DNA from: Mesorhizobium sp. B2-3-4
GTDB taxonomy: Bacteria; Pseudomonadota; Alphaproteobacteria; Rhizobiales; Rhizobiaceae
Direction: 5' to 3'
NCBI RefSeq assembly: GCF_006442315.1
Contig: NZ_VFVY01000010.1
Span: forward strand, 162,319-226,318
DNA: 64,000 bases
This document shows positions 48,208 to 57,617 of the stretch, piece after piece; the stretch's first letter is position 1; every line of letters begins with the position of its first letter. The notes under the pieces are model-generated. The model did no database searches, was not told where the DNA came from, and saw only the letters and a program-made list of their open reading frames with translations. The translations under genes were made by a program, and so were the position numbers.

Positions 48208-49656
48208 TCAGTCCTTCGGCAGATCGAGGAAATGACCGACTTTGGTGACGGCGGCGCCCTGCGCGGCACTGCCGTCGGCCAACGCCAGCGAACGGCCGGT
48301 GTCCGACGCCTTCACCTCTTCGGTGTTGTTGAGGAAATAGTCGACATTGCTGGCGGGCTTCGTGCCATCGGTCGGCTCAGCCATTTTCTTCGATGGATCG
48401 ACCGGCTTGACCAGATAGGGCGTCACGATGATGACCAGGTCGGTCTCGCGCCGCTGGTAGGATTTCGACGAGAACAGCGGCCCCAGCACCGGCATCTTGC
48501 CGATACCGGGAACGCGCGAGGTGGTGATGTCGTTCTGGGACTGCAGAAGCCCGGCGATCATGAAGCTCTGGCCGTTCTTCAGGTCGACCGAGGTCTTGGC
48601 GCGGCGCACAATGAACCCCGGCACCGAGATGCTGCCGATATTGTAGGACGCCGACGCATCGATCGAGGAGACTTCCGGCGCGATGTCCAGACTGACCAGG
48701 CCGTCCTTGAGCACGGTGGGCGTAAAGTCCAGGCTGACGCCGTATTTCTTGTAGGTGACGGAGATCTTGCCGTTGTCTTCTGAAACCGGGATCGGGAATT
48801 CACCACCGGCCAGGAAGCTCGCCGTCTCGCCTGAACGGGCGATCAGGTTCGGCTCGGCCAGCATGCGCGCAAGGCCGCGCTCCTCCAGTGCCTTGACGGC
48901 AATATCGATCGACAGGCCGTTCGACAGCAGCCGGCCGATGATTTCACCGGTGCCGGCGGCCGGCACGGTTCCTGGATCGATCGAGACGTCGCGCCCGCCA
49001 ATGCCATAGGCGAAATTGGCGCTGTATTTGGCGCCGAGATCCTGGCCCGCCTGACGGTTGATCTCGACAAAGCGGACATTGAGCTGGACCTGCTGCGACG
49101 AGGAGATGTTGACCGAGTTGATCACTTCCTCGGTGCCGGAAAAGCGGGTGGCGATCTTGTTTGCCTTTTCGGCGGCGACAGCGTCATCCGCCTCGCCCGA
49201 CAGCACCACGCGGCCATTGGCCGAGCCGACCTTGATCTTGGCGTCCGGCACGCTGGCACGGATGGTGCTGGCCAATTGATCGGTGTCGAGCGTCACCTCG
49301 ATGTCGATGGTTCCGACGAGCTGCTTGTTCTCGTCGAACAGCGCGATGCCGGTGGTGCCGAGATTGTTGCCCAGCACATAGAAGGACTTGTCGGTCAGCG
49401 GATTGACGTTGGCGATTTCCGGATCGCCGATGACGATCTGGTAGAAGGCGGCGCTCGTCATGATCGTCTTGGGCTTGCCCTTGGCAACCTTGATCGACGC
49501 ATTCTTGGTCGCCGAGACATAGACAATGTCGTTGTCCGCCTTGGCCGCGCCGATCACCGCGAGCATGCCGCTCGCGGCCAGCGATGCCGCCATGGCCAGG
49601 GCGCGCATAATACGCAACCGGCCCGTCACTCGATATAGGGTATGCATCAACATCAT
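48208..49656 (-). CDS. cpaC: Tad pilus outer-membrane secretin CpaC/RcpA
   Basis: A 482-residue secretin. A signal peptide (cleavage near GAAKA) and N-terminal pilus/BON-like domains (ANVNPLTDKSFYVLGNNLGTTGIALFDE, NGRVVLSGEADDAV) are followed by the secretin domain with VTYKKYGVSLDFTPTV and VPGIGKMPVLGPLFSS, VIIVTPYLV. It forms the channel for the pilus. The start is uncertain among three nearby ATGs (49656, 49653, 49647); a purine-rich GGGACGGG precedes the first. Confidence 0.93.
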   Translation of the reverse strand: MMLMHTLYRVTGRLRIMRALAMAASLAASGMLAVIGAAKADNDIVYVSATKNASIKVAKGKPKTIMTSAAFYQIVIGDPEIANVNPLTDKSFYVLGNNLGTTGIALFDENKQLVGTIDIEVTLDTDQLASTIRASVPDAKIKVGSANGRVVLSGEADDAVAAEKANKIATRFSGTEEVINSVNISSSQQVQLNVRFVEINRQAGQDLGAKYSANFAYGIGGRDVSIDPGTVPAAGTGEIIGRLLSNGLSIDIAVKALEERGLARMLAEPNLIARSGETASFLAGGEFPIPVSEDNGKISVTYKKYGVSLDFTPTVLKDGLVSLDIAPEVSSIDASASYNIGSISVPGFIVRRAKTSVDLKNGQSFMIAGLLQSQNDITTSRVPGIGKMPVLGPLFSSKSYQRRETDLVIIVTPYLVKPVDPSKKMAEPTDGTKPASNVDYFLNNTEEVKASDTGRSLALADGSAAQGAAVTKVGHFLDLPKD

Positions 49657-49682
49657 CCCGTCCCGCCCGGTCCCCACCGGAT

Positions 49683-50609
49683 TTACTTCTGGTCCCGCGA
49701 TGGAACCTGATATTCCTCGGCCTTCGTGCCACGCGTCACGATAACCGTCTTGAGTTTCGGCTTCTCCGGCTCCTTGGCGACGGCATCGAAGAGCGAGCCG
49801 GCGGCGGCCTGGGCCTTGGAAGCCACGGATCCGCCGAAGGAAGAGATGGTGGTGAGACCGTCCTTGCCGTCGCCGCCTTCACTGGCCGAGCGCAGCGACA
49901 GCGACAGCGACCCGACTGTGCGGGCAAGCGCCACTTTCTGCGCACCTTCGGTCGTCACCTCTATGGTGACGGAATTGGCAACCTGCGGCGTCGTCTGGCG
50001 CTCGTCGGCGCCCTGCCCGACGCTCAGCACCTTGGCGTCGGCGACGACGATCTCGGAGGTGATGGTCGAACCGGCGGCACCTTGTGCGTTTTTAGCCACT
50101 TCCTGGATTTCGCCGGCATCGCGCGTCAGCATGACGTCGACACGGTCGCCTGGCGTGACGAAGCCGCCGACGCCTGCGATCTCGTCGGTGCGAATGGTGA
50201 CCGCCCGCATTCCGGGCGTCAGCATGTTGGACAGCGTCGCGCGGCCGTTCGGCCCGGATAGCTTGGTCAGCAGCACGGGCTCGTTGACCTCGATCGGCGA
50301 CAGCACGACCCGGCCGCCTTCGCCGAGCAGTCCATCAATCGTGGCAAAGGCGCCTTGCGGCAAGGAATCCTGCGGCCACGGGATCTCGCTGAGCTTGGCG
50401 CGGTCGAGTTCCATCCCGTACCGCAACGGCGCGTTCGCCACCACGATCGTCTTGAATTCGATCCTGGGCGCGGCCGGAGCCGCGATCGAGGCCGTCTTCT
50501 CCTCGGCATCGGCCCTGGCCTGGCTTTTCACCCAGAAGTCCGCGGCAAAGATCGAGATCGCGCCGAAAACGGCGGCGATGCCGATCATCGTTATGGCCTT
50601 GCCCCTCAC
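49683..50609 (-). CDS. cpaB: Tad pilus assembly protein CpaB/RcpC
   Basis: A 308-residue protein with an N-terminal membrane anchor (MIGIAAVFGAISIFAADFWV) and an SAF-type domain (APLRYGMELDRAKLSEIPWP, GDRVDVMLTRD) as in CpaB/RcpC, which sits in the periplasm beside the secretin. First gene of the Tad operon, with no pilin or prepilin peptidase gene before it; next upstream gene is parE in the opposite direction. Confidence 0.92.
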   Translation of the reverse strand: MRGKAITMIGIAAVFGAISIFAADFWVKSQARADAEEKTASIAAPAAPRIEFKTIVVANAPLRYGMELDRAKLSEIPWPQDSLPQGAFATIDGLLGEGGRVVLSPIEVNEPVLLTKLSGPNGRATLSNMLTPGMRAVTIRTDEIAGVGGFVTPGDRVDVMLTRDAGEIQEVAKNAQGAAGSTITSEIVVADAKVLSVGQGADERQTTPQVANSVTIEVTTEGAQKVALARTVGSLSLSLRSASEGGDGKDGLTTISSFGGSVASKAQAAAGSLFDAVAKEPEKPKLKTVIVTRGTKAEEYQVPSRDQK

Positions 50610-50838
50610 GCCGAAAACCCCTGATGCCCGTAGTTTCTTGTTCGTTGGGGCTCACGCTAGGCGGCATTGTTAAAGAATCAGGAATCTTCCGGCCGCCGGC
50701 TCGCCCGATTTCCGCCGGCTTGGTTATCGAATGGTTTTAGGATAAGAGGGGGTTAAATCCCCGAACGTAACAGGAACCTCCGTCGCTTGGCGCTGAAAAG
50801 CGTGGCAGTATCGACGGGTGATTCGCAGCTTGGGCGCT
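50610..50838. other. Divergent intergenic region cpaB-parE
   Basis: A 229-base interval holding the promoters of the Tad operon and parE. AT-rich parts occur around 50665-50690 and 50725-50760 (GGTTATCGAATGGTTTTAGGATAAG). No pilin reading frame, RNA gene or clear CtrA site was seen. Confidence 0.5.
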
Positions 50839-52902
50839 ATGGCAGGCATGAACGATCTTTTCGGCAATGACGACAAATTGGACAAGCCGCAGCCGGCGCG
50901 CGCGCCCGCGCGCCCCGCGGATCCGCTGGTCCAGGCGGCGGCCAAGCGTCCGGCCCCGAGCCGTGATGGTTCGGAGGGCTACAGCGCCGCCGACATCGAG
51001 GTGCTCGAAGGCCTGGAGCCGGTGCGCCGCCGGCCGGGCATGTATATTGGCGGCACCGACGACAAGGCCATGCACCATCTGTTCGCCGAGGTCATCGACA
51101 ATTCGATGGACGAAGCGGTTGCCGGCCATGCCACCTTCATCGATGTCGAGCTTTCGGCCGACGGCTACCTTACCGTCACCGACAATGGCCGCGGCATCCC
51201 GGTCGATCCGCACCCCAAATACAAGAAGCCTGCGCTCGAAGTGATCATGACGACGCTGCATTCGGGCGGCAAATTCGATTCCAAGGTCTATGAAACATCG
51301 GGCGGCCTGCACGGCGTCGGCGTTTCCGTCGTCAACGCGCTGTCCGACCATCTCGAGGTCGAGGTCGCGCGCGGCCGCCAGCTTTATCGCCAGCGTTTCT
51401 CGCGCGGCATTCCGGTAAGCGGCCTGGAGCATCTCGGCGAGGTGCACAACCGCCGCGGCACCAGGACCCGTTTCCACCCGGACGAGCAGATATTCGGCAA
51501 GGGCGCTGCCTTCGAGCCGGCAAGGCTCTACCGCATGACCCGATCGAAGGCCTATCTGTTCGGCGGCGTCGAGATCCGGTGGTCCTGCGATCCCTCGCTG
51601 ATCAAGGAAAAGGACCAGACACCGGCCAAGGCCGAATTCCATTTCCCCGGCGGCCTCAAGGACTATCTCAAAGCCTCGCTCGGCGATGAAATGCAGGTCA
51701 CCCGCGAAGTCTTTGCCGGCAAAAGCGACAAGCAGGGCGGCCATGGCTCGCTCGAATGGGCGGTGACCTGGTTCGGCGGCGACGGCTTCATCAATTCCTA
51801 CTGCAACACCATCCCGACCGGTGAAGGCGGTACCCACGAGGCCGGCTTCCGCAACGTGCTGACGCGCGGCCTGCGCGCCTATGCCGATCTGGTCGGCAAC
51901 AAGCGCGCCTCGATCGTCACGTCCGAGGACGTGATGATCTCGGCCGCCGGCATGCTGTCCGTGTTCATCCGCGAGCCGGAATTCGTCGGCCAGACCAAGG
52001 ACAGGCTGGCGACGATCGAGGCGACGCGCATCGTCGAAACCGCGATCCGCGACCCCTTCGACCATTGGCTGGCCGACAATCCGCAGGAAGCCTCGAAGCT
52101 GCTCGACTGGGTGATCGCGCGCGCCGACGAGCGGGTGCGCCGCCGCCAGGAAAAAGAAGTGTCGCGCAAGAGCGCGGTGCGCAAGCTGCGCTTGCCGGGC
52201 AAGCTCGCCGATTGCACGCAGAACGCCGCGGCAGGCGCCGAACTCTTCATCGTCGAAGGCGACTCGGCCGGCGGCTCGGCCAAGCAGGCGCGCGACCGTG
52301 CCAGCCAGGCGGTACTGCCGCTGCGCGGAAAAATCCTCAACGTCGCCAGCGCCGGCAATGACAAGCTGGCCGCCAACCAGCAGATATCGGACCTGATCCA
52401 GGCGCTCGGCTGCGGCACACGGTCAAAATACCGTGACGAGGATCTGCGCTACGACCGCGTCATCATCATGACCGACGCCGATGTCGACGGCGCCCACATC
52501 GCTTCGCTGCTGATCACCTTCTTCTATCAGGAGATGCCCGGCCTGGTGCGCGGCGGCCATCTCTACATGGCGGTGCCGCCGCTTTACTCGATCCGGCAAG
52601 GCGGCAAGGTCGCCTATGCCCGCGACGATGCGCACAAGGACGAACTCCTGCGCACCGAGTTCACCGGGCGTGGCAAGGTCGAGCTTGGCCGCTTCAAGGG
52701 CCTGGGCGAAATGATGGCCTCCCAGCTCAAGGAGACCACCATGGATCCGAGGAAGCGCACGCTGCTCAGGGTCGACGTGATCGACGCCGAAGCAGCGACC
52801 AAGGATGCGGTCGACGCACTGATGGGCACCAAGCCCGAGGCCCGTTTCCGCTTCATCCAGGAACGCGCCGAGTTCGCCGAAACGGAAGTGCTGGATATCT
52901 AG
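50839..52902 (+). CDS. parE: DNA topoisomerase IV subunit B
   Basis: A 687-residue type IIA topoisomerase ATPase subunit. GHKL domain with EVIDNSMDEAVAGHA and HSGGKF...GGLHGVG, the transducer domain, Toprim domain with FIVEGDSAGGSAK near 472 and DADVDGAHIA near 545, and the C-terminal region. Length (about 690) and lack of the large GyrB insertion indicate ParE and not GyrB. The start is uncertain between ATG 50839 and ATG 50848. Decatenates chromosomes with ParC, which is elsewhere. Confidence 0.93.
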   Translation: MAGMNDLFGNDDKLDKPQPARAPARPADPLVQAAAKRPAPSRDGSEGYSAADIEVLEGLEPVRRRPGMYIGGTDDKAMHHLFAEVIDNSMDEAVAGHATFIDVELSADGYLTVTDNGRGIPVDPHPKYKKPALEVIMTTLHSGGKFDSKVYETSGGLHGVGVSVVNALSDHLEVEVARGRQLYRQRFSRGIPVSGLEHLGEVHNRRGTRTRFHPDEQIFGKGAAFEPARLYRMTRSKAYLFGGVEIRWSCDPSLIKEKDQTPAKAEFHFPGGLKDYLKASLGDEMQVTREVFAGKSDKQGGHGSLEWAVTWFGGDGFINSYCNTIPTGEGGTHEAGFRNVLTRGLRAYADLVGNKRASIVTSEDVMISAAGMLSVFIREPEFVGQTKDRLATIEATRIVETAIRDPFDHWLADNPQEASKLLDWVIARADERVRRRQEKEVSRKSAVRKLRLPGKLADCTQNAAAGAELFIVEGDSAGGSAKQARDRASQAVLPLRGKILNVASAGNDKLAANQQISDLIQALGCGTRSKYRDEDLRYDRVIIMTDADVDGAHIASLLITFFYQEMPGLVRGGHLYMAVPPLYSIRQGGKVAYARDDAHKDELLRTEFTGRGKVELGRFKGLGEMMASQLKETTMDPRKRTLLRVDVIDAEAATKDAVDALMGTKPEARFRFIQERAEFAETEVLDI

Positions 52903-52945
52903 CCGCTGGCCGGTTTAGCTTGCGTTCCGGCATGGAGACCAGCAT

Positions 52946-55012
52946 GTGACCTGGGCGCGGCTGAAAACCTATTTCGAGACCAGCCTGGCCGGCTTGACCC
53001 AGCCGACGCGCTCTGACTGGATTTTCGCGCTTCGCACCGTTTCGGCCGGCTTGATCGCGCTGCTGGCCGCCTACGCGCTGAAACTCGACCATCCGCAATG
53101 GGCGATGATGACGGTGTTCATCGTCGCCCAGCCGGTCGCCGGTATGGTGCTGGCGAAGGGCTTCTATCGGCTGCTGGGTACGCTTGCCGGTGGTGTCGCG
53201 GCAATCGGCATCACCACGGCATTCGGCGCTGGCCCCTGGGTTCTGGTGACGGTGCTTGCCGTCTGGATCGGCATTTGCACCTTCGTCTCCTCGCTGCTGC
53301 GCAATCCCGAAGCCTATGGCGCGGCACTTGCCGGCTACACCGCCATGATCATCGGCCTGCCTGCTTTCGGACAACCGCATCTGGTCGTCGATCTTGCGGT
53401 CGCGCGCTGCGCCGAGATCGTGCTCGGCATCGTCTGCGCCGGCCTCACCAGCCGGCTGATCCTGCCGAAACTGGCCAGCGACGCCATCGTCTCGCGGCTG
53501 AAGCGCTGCATTCTCGACCTTGCCGCCTATGCCAGTGGCGCGTTCTCCGGCGATGATCGGGCGACGCTCATCGGGCTGCACAGGAAGCTTGTCGCCGACA
53601 CCCAGACGCTTGGCGAGATGCGTGCCTATGCAAGGCTCGAAGCGCCGAGCTTCGCGCCCCGCGCCCATCCGGTGCGGCGCACCATAGGCCAGCTCCTGTC
53701 CGCACTTTCCGCCGCGCGCGCATTGTACTCACATGCTGCGCCCAGGAATGCAGCGCTTATTCCGGTCCGCTCGGAATTGCAGGCGCTCGTCGCCGAGATG
53801 GCGGCCAGGCCTGGCGCGCTCGACGATAGCGCGCCCTGGCTGGCGCGCCTCGATGCGATAGTCGTCAGGGCCAAGCAGACGCCGGACGCACCGGCGGAGC
53901 CGGACGAAGACAGGGTCGGCACCATCACACGGCTGACCATCGCCGCCGATTTCGCCGAGGCGCTGAAGCAAGTGCTGCGCGGCCTCGATGCCTTGCGCGC
54001 CCCTGTCACGCGCGCCTCCCGCGACCGCAGGCCGCCGGCCCTGGTCGTTCATCGCGACTATCCAGGCGCCACGCGCAACGCCGTGCGTGCCGCCATTGCC
54101 ACGCTGCTGGTCGCGGCTTTCTGGCTGACGACGAAGTGGTCGGAAGCCGCCGGCACCGTGATCCTCGTCGCCGTGGTCTCGAGCCTGTTTGCCGCGCGGC
54201 CGGATCCTGTGCAGGTGTCCTGGGGGTTCTTCAAGGGAACGCTGCTTGCCTTGCCGTTTGCCTTTCTCGTTGGCCAGGTCGCGCTTCCCGCCCTGCCCGG
54301 CTTCGGCTGGTTCACGCTGTTCGTCGTGCCCATCATGGTGCCGGCGGCACTCGCCATGGCCAACCCGCGCTATGTCGGCGTGGCGACGGCCTTCGCCATC
54401 AATTTCCTGGCTTTCCTCAGCCCACATCAGGCGATGAGCTATGATCCCGGCCCTTTCCTGGCCGGCTCGGCGTCGATCCTGGTCGGCATCCTGTTGGCGA
54501 TCGGCGTCTTCATCGTCGTATTGCCGGCGGATCCATGGCTGGCGGCCGACCGCATCGTACGCGCCATGCGCGAGGACCTGGCGCGGCTTTGCCTGCATGA
54601 GCGAGTGCCGAAACGTTCGGCCTTCGAAAGCCTCGCCTATGACCGGATCAACCAGTTGATGCCCCTGGTGCAGAATTCGGGCAGGAAGGGCGAAGCGGTG
54701 CTGGGCGGCGGCGTCGTATCGGTCACGGTCGGCCTGGAGATCCTGCGGCTGCGCGCCGCCGGCCAGAACCATGCCATCCCACCGGAAACCGCGCTTTCAA
54801 TCGCCAATTTCCTGAGGGGATTGGCGCGCGAACTGCTTTACCGTGCCCCTGGCGATCCGCAAACGGCGACCATCGCGGTCGCCCGGCAATACGCGGCTGG
54901 CATCGCCCAGCGAAGCGCCACCGGCGACATGCTGCAGATCGCGGCGTCCCTGCGCATCATTGCCGCCGCGATGGAGGATTTCCCGGATTTTTTCGCGCGC
55001 GATAGAGCTTAG
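52946..55012 (+). CDS. FUSC-family membrane protein (aromatic-acid-exporter-like)
   Basis: A 688-residue membrane protein with two blocks of five or six hydrophobic segments (about 25-175 and 365-530) separated by cytoplasmic helical regions. This is the architecture of FUSC/YccS/AaeB relatives, which export aromatic acids or other organic anions. The substrate is unknown. The start is GTG at 52946; the overlapping ATG upstream in another frame ends at once (ATGTGA). Its stop overlaps that of the opposite DUF2336 gene by four bases. Confidence 0.85.
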   Translation: MTWARLKTYFETSLAGLTQPTRSDWIFALRTVSAGLIALLAAYALKLDHPQWAMMTVFIVAQPVAGMVLAKGFYRLLGTLAGGVAAIGITTAFGAGPWVLVTVLAVWIGICTFVSSLLRNPEAYGAALAGYTAMIIGLPAFGQPHLVVDLAVARCAEIVLGIVCAGLTSRLILPKLASDAIVSRLKRCILDLAAYASGAFSGDDRATLIGLHRKLVADTQTLGEMRAYARLEAPSFAPRAHPVRRTIGQLLSALSAARALYSHAAPRNAALIPVRSELQALVAEMAARPGALDDSAPWLARLDAIVVRAKQTPDAPAEPDEDRVGTITRLTIAADFAEALKQVLRGLDALRAPVTRASRDRRPPALVVHRDYPGATRNAVRAAIATLLVAAFWLTTKWSEAAGTVILVAVVSSLFAARPDPVQVSWGFFKGTLLALPFAFLVGQVALPALPGFGWFTLFVVPIMVPAALAMANPRYVGVATAFAINFLAFLSPHQAMSYDPGPFLAGSASILVGILLAIGVFIVVLPADPWLAADRIVRAMREDLARLCLHERVPKRSAFESLAYDRINQLMPLVQNSGRKGEAVLGGGVVSVTVGLEILRLRAAGQNHAIPPETALSIANFLRGLARELLYRAPGDPQTATIAVARQYAAGIAQRSATGDMLQIAASLRIIAAAMEDFPDFFARDRA

Positions 55013-56133
55013 GCCGCAGCAATCGCCAGCGCGTGCCCGCGCGCATTCTCGCGCAGCGCGTCGAGATGGATCGACTTGACCAGGGCCGCCAGGTCGCCGG
55101 CCGCTGACTGTCCGCCCAATTCCTTCAGCATCAGCCAGCTGACTTCCTGCACACCGGCGACGCGCTTGCCGTTGGCGACTTCGCGCCAGATCTTCAGGGC
55201 GCGCAGGATGATCGCATGCGTTGGTACAGCCAGCCCGGCGCCGCGGAACAGCGCCTGCAGCGCCACGTCGTGCCCGCCCGCCAGCAGCGCCCTCACCCGC
55301 GGTTCGGACTGCTGGCTGAGCGCGACCAGCGCCGAACCGAAGAAATCGACTTTGCCATGCGCGATGGTGCGGATCAGAAAGCTCGCGGTCAGGTCGCCGC
55401 GCAGCCTGAGATGCTCGATCAGCGCCGCGTGTTCTTCCTGGCGCGTGCCCTCGATCAGCGTCACTGAGGCCTTGACGCAGGCTTCGCGCATGACGCGCTC
55501 GGCACGCGCGGCTCCCATCAATGCCATGACCAGGGGCGATGTCTTCAATGTCTCGCCAAGCTTGACGAGCAGCATATGCCGGCAGTCGGCAGGCAGCCTG
55601 ACATCCGATACCAGCGCCTCACGCACGAGCGGCAAGTGCCCATGGCGCTCGGCCATGCGACGGAAACTCAGTGAAGCGATGTCGGCGCCGCTGTTGGCCA
55701 GGAGCACAGCGCAGGCTTCCGCCTCGCCGATCTCGGCGATGGCCGCCGACAATGCCATCGAGACGGAAGGCCGGTCGGCGATCAGCTTCTGCGTCGCCTT
55801 CTGGCTCGTTGCCACGCGGCTGATCAGATCGGCGTCGGTGAGCAGCGGCGAGCGCGCCAGCACGACACCGGCCACTTCCGGTTGATCGGCGGCAAGCACG
55901 CTGATGATCTGCAGCGGCGCGTGATGGCTCATGGAGAGCGCCTCCGCCATTGCCAGCCGCACCTTGGACGAGGCGTCGTCGAGCAGCAGCGTCAGCGCCG
56001 CTTCCGCCGCGCAGCGGTCCTCGAACGGCAATTCGGAATTGACATAGGCCCGGGCCAGCGCATTGGCCGCGGCGGCGCGCTCCGACACCTTGGCCGTGTA
56101 GATCCATTTCAGGAAATGCGAAACAACAACCAT
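55009..56133 (-). CDS. DUF2336 domain protein (HEAT-like repeats)
   Basis: A 374-residue cytosolic all-helical protein. The first half reads as HEAT-like repeats (AALTLLLDDASSKVRLAMAEAL, ADQPEVAGVVLARSPLLTDADLI), matching DUF2336, an alphaproteobacterial family of unknown function, sometimes linked to cell-cycle or surface regulators. No catalytic motif is visible. It is convergent with the FUSC gene, and divergent from the MaoC gene across 150 bases. Confidence 0.8.
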   Translation of the reverse strand: MVVVSHFLKWIYTAKVSERAAAANALARAYVNSELPFEDRCAAEAALTLLLDDASSKVRLAMAEALSMSHHAPLQIISVLAADQPEVAGVVLARSPLLTDADLISRVATSQKATQKLIADRPSVSMALSAAIAEIGEAEACAVLLANSGADIASLSFRRMAERHGHLPLVREALVSDVRLPADCRHMLLVKLGETLKTSPLVMALMGAARAERVMREACVKASVTLIEGTRQEEHAALIEHLRLRGDLTASFLIRTIAHGKVDFFGSALVALSQQSEPRVRALLAGGHDVALQALFRGAGLAVPTHAIILRALKIWREVANGKRVAGVQEVSWLMLKELGGQSAAGDLAALVKSIHLDALRENARGHALAIAAA

Positions 56134-56283
56134 GCCCGTCTGCTTACGCCCCTTGCCGGAAGGTTCCGGCCCCGTGAGAACGGTAGGCAGAAATGGTTTA
56201 CGAACGGTTCACCATGTTCATTAACTGGCTTGCGAGCGCCTGATGCAGCGCCTATCAACCGTCAAACAGCGCAGGAGACGGAC

Positions 56284-56736
56284 ATGGCCGGGCTATATCT
56301 CGAGGAATTCGTCGTCGGCCACGTCTTCCAGCATACGCTGCGCAAGACCGTCACCGAGAGCGACAACATGCTGTTTTCGGTGATGACGCTGAACCCGCAG
56401 CCGTTGCATATCGACTTCGATTTCGCCGCCAAAAGCGAATGGGGCAAGCCGCTGGTCAACTCGCTGTTCACGCTCGGCCTGATGATCGGCATTTCGGTCA
56501 ACGACATCACCGTCGGCACGACGGTCGCCAATCTCGGCATGAAGGAAACCGTGTTCCCGCACCCGGTTTTCCATGGCGACACCATTCGCGTCGAGACCAC
56601 GGTCATCTCGGTGCGCGAGTCCAAGTCGAAGCCGGACCGCGGCATCGTCGAGTTCGAGCATCGCGCCTACAACCAGCATGGCGATCTCGTCGCCAAATGC
56701 ACCAGGCAAGCGATGATGCTGAAGAAGGTGGCCTGA
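56284..56736 (+). CDS. MaoC-type enoyl-CoA hydratase
   Basis: A 150-residue single hotdog-fold hydratase. NMLFSVMTLNPQPLHIDFDFA carries the N-P-x-H-x-D-like catalytic region (Asp/His) of the MaoC family, followed by GDTIRVETTVISVRESKSKPDRG. It probably hydrates a branched unsaturated acyl-CoA, given the CoA-ester lyase gene that overlaps its stop (TGATG). The pair resembles itaconyl-CoA hydratase plus citramalyl-CoA lyase, or mesaconyl-CoA hydratase plus malyl-CoA lyase. AGGAG before the ATG supports the start. Confidence 0.85.
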   Translation: MAGLYLEEFVVGHVFQHTLRKTVTESDNMLFSVMTLNPQPLHIDFDFAAKSEWGKPLVNSLFTLGLMIGISVNDITVGTTVANLGMKETVFPHPVFHGDTIRVETTVISVRESKSKPDRGIVEFEHRAYNQHGDLVAKCTRQAMMLKKVA

Positions 56737-57617
56737 TGCGTTCGCTGCTGTTTGTTCCCGGCGATTCCGAGCGCAAACTGGAAAAGGGTTTTGGCGCCGG
56801 CGCCGACGTGATCATCGTCGATCTTGAGGATTCCGTGGCGCCGCAGAACAAGGCAGCCGCGCGCGATGTCGCGGCGCGCTTCATCGGCGAACGCAGGGCG
56901 CTGACCAGCTCGGCGATCTATATCAGGATCAACGACCTTTCGACCGGGCTGACGGACGATGATCTCGCCAAGCTCATCCCGGCAAGACCGGACGGCATCA
57001 TGTTGCCGAAGTCGAACAGCGGCCAGGACGTGCAGCAGCTCGCGGCGAAGCTGAGGGTTCGCGAAGCCGAGAACGGCCTGCCCGACGGCTCGATCAGGAT
57101 CCTGCCGATCGTCACCGAAACGCCGGCGGGCGTGCTCGCGGCAGCTACCTATGTCGGGGCAAGCGCGCGGCTTGTCGGCCTCACCTGGGGCGCCGAAGAC
57201 CTGTCGGCCGCGATCGGCGCACGTTCTGCCCGCGACGAACACGGCCGCTACACGGACGTGTTCCGTCTCGCTCGCACCATGACCATCCTTGCCGCCGGCG
57301 CGGCCGAGGTCGCGGCAATCGACACCGTGTTCCCGAATTTTCGGGACATGGCGGCCTTCGCCGCGGAATGCGCCGAGGCCGAGCGGGACGGTTTCACCGG
57401 CAAGATGGCGATCCACCCCGATCAGGTGGCGGTCATCAATGGGGCCTTCACCCCGTCGGCTGAAGCCGTGAAGCAATCGGCGGCCATCGTTGCTGCATTT
57501 GAAGCCGCGGGCAATCCCGGTGTCGTCGGCATCGACGGCAAGATGTACGACCGGCCGCACCTGCGGCTGGCCGAACGGCTGCTGGTTCGGGCCAAGGCAG
57601 CCGGGGTCCCGGCCTAA
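56736..57617 (+). CDS. CoA-ester lyase, HpcH/HpaI (CitE-like) family
   Basis: A 293-residue TIM-barrel lyase with FVPGDSERKLEKGF, DLEDSVAP (metal-binding Asp/Glu), TETPAGVLAA, WGAEDLSAAIGA and KMAIHPDQ near the end, as in CitE and malyl/citramalyl-CoA lyases. It is translationally coupled to the MaoC hydratase. Likely cleaves a hydroxy-dicarboxyl-CoA into acetyl-CoA plus a keto acid. No acyl carrier protein or citrate lyase alpha subunit is nearby, which excludes classical citrate lyase. Confidence 0.87.
   Translation: MRSLLFVPGDSERKLEKGFGAGADVIIVDLEDSVAPQNKAAARDVAARFIGERRALTSSAIYIRINDLSTGLTDDDLAKLIPARPDGIMLPKSNSGQDVQQLAAKLRVREAENGLPDGSIRILPIVTETPAGVLAAATYVGASARLVGLTWGAEDLSAAIGARSARDEHGRYTDVFRLARTMTILAAGAAEVAAIDTVFPNFRDMAAFAAECAEAERDGFTGKMAIHPDQVAVINGAFTPSAEAVKQSAAIVAAFEAAGNPGVVGIDGKMYDRPHLRLAERLLVRAKAAGVPA

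Noticed and set aside
50839..52902. Considered as gyrB
   Set aside because: At about 687 residues it lacks the extra length of alphaproteobacterial GyrB (about 810) and fits ParE.
56736..57617. Considered as citrate lyase beta subunit
   Set aside because: No citrate lyase alpha, gamma or ligase genes nearby; the MaoC partner points to a CoA-ester lyase.
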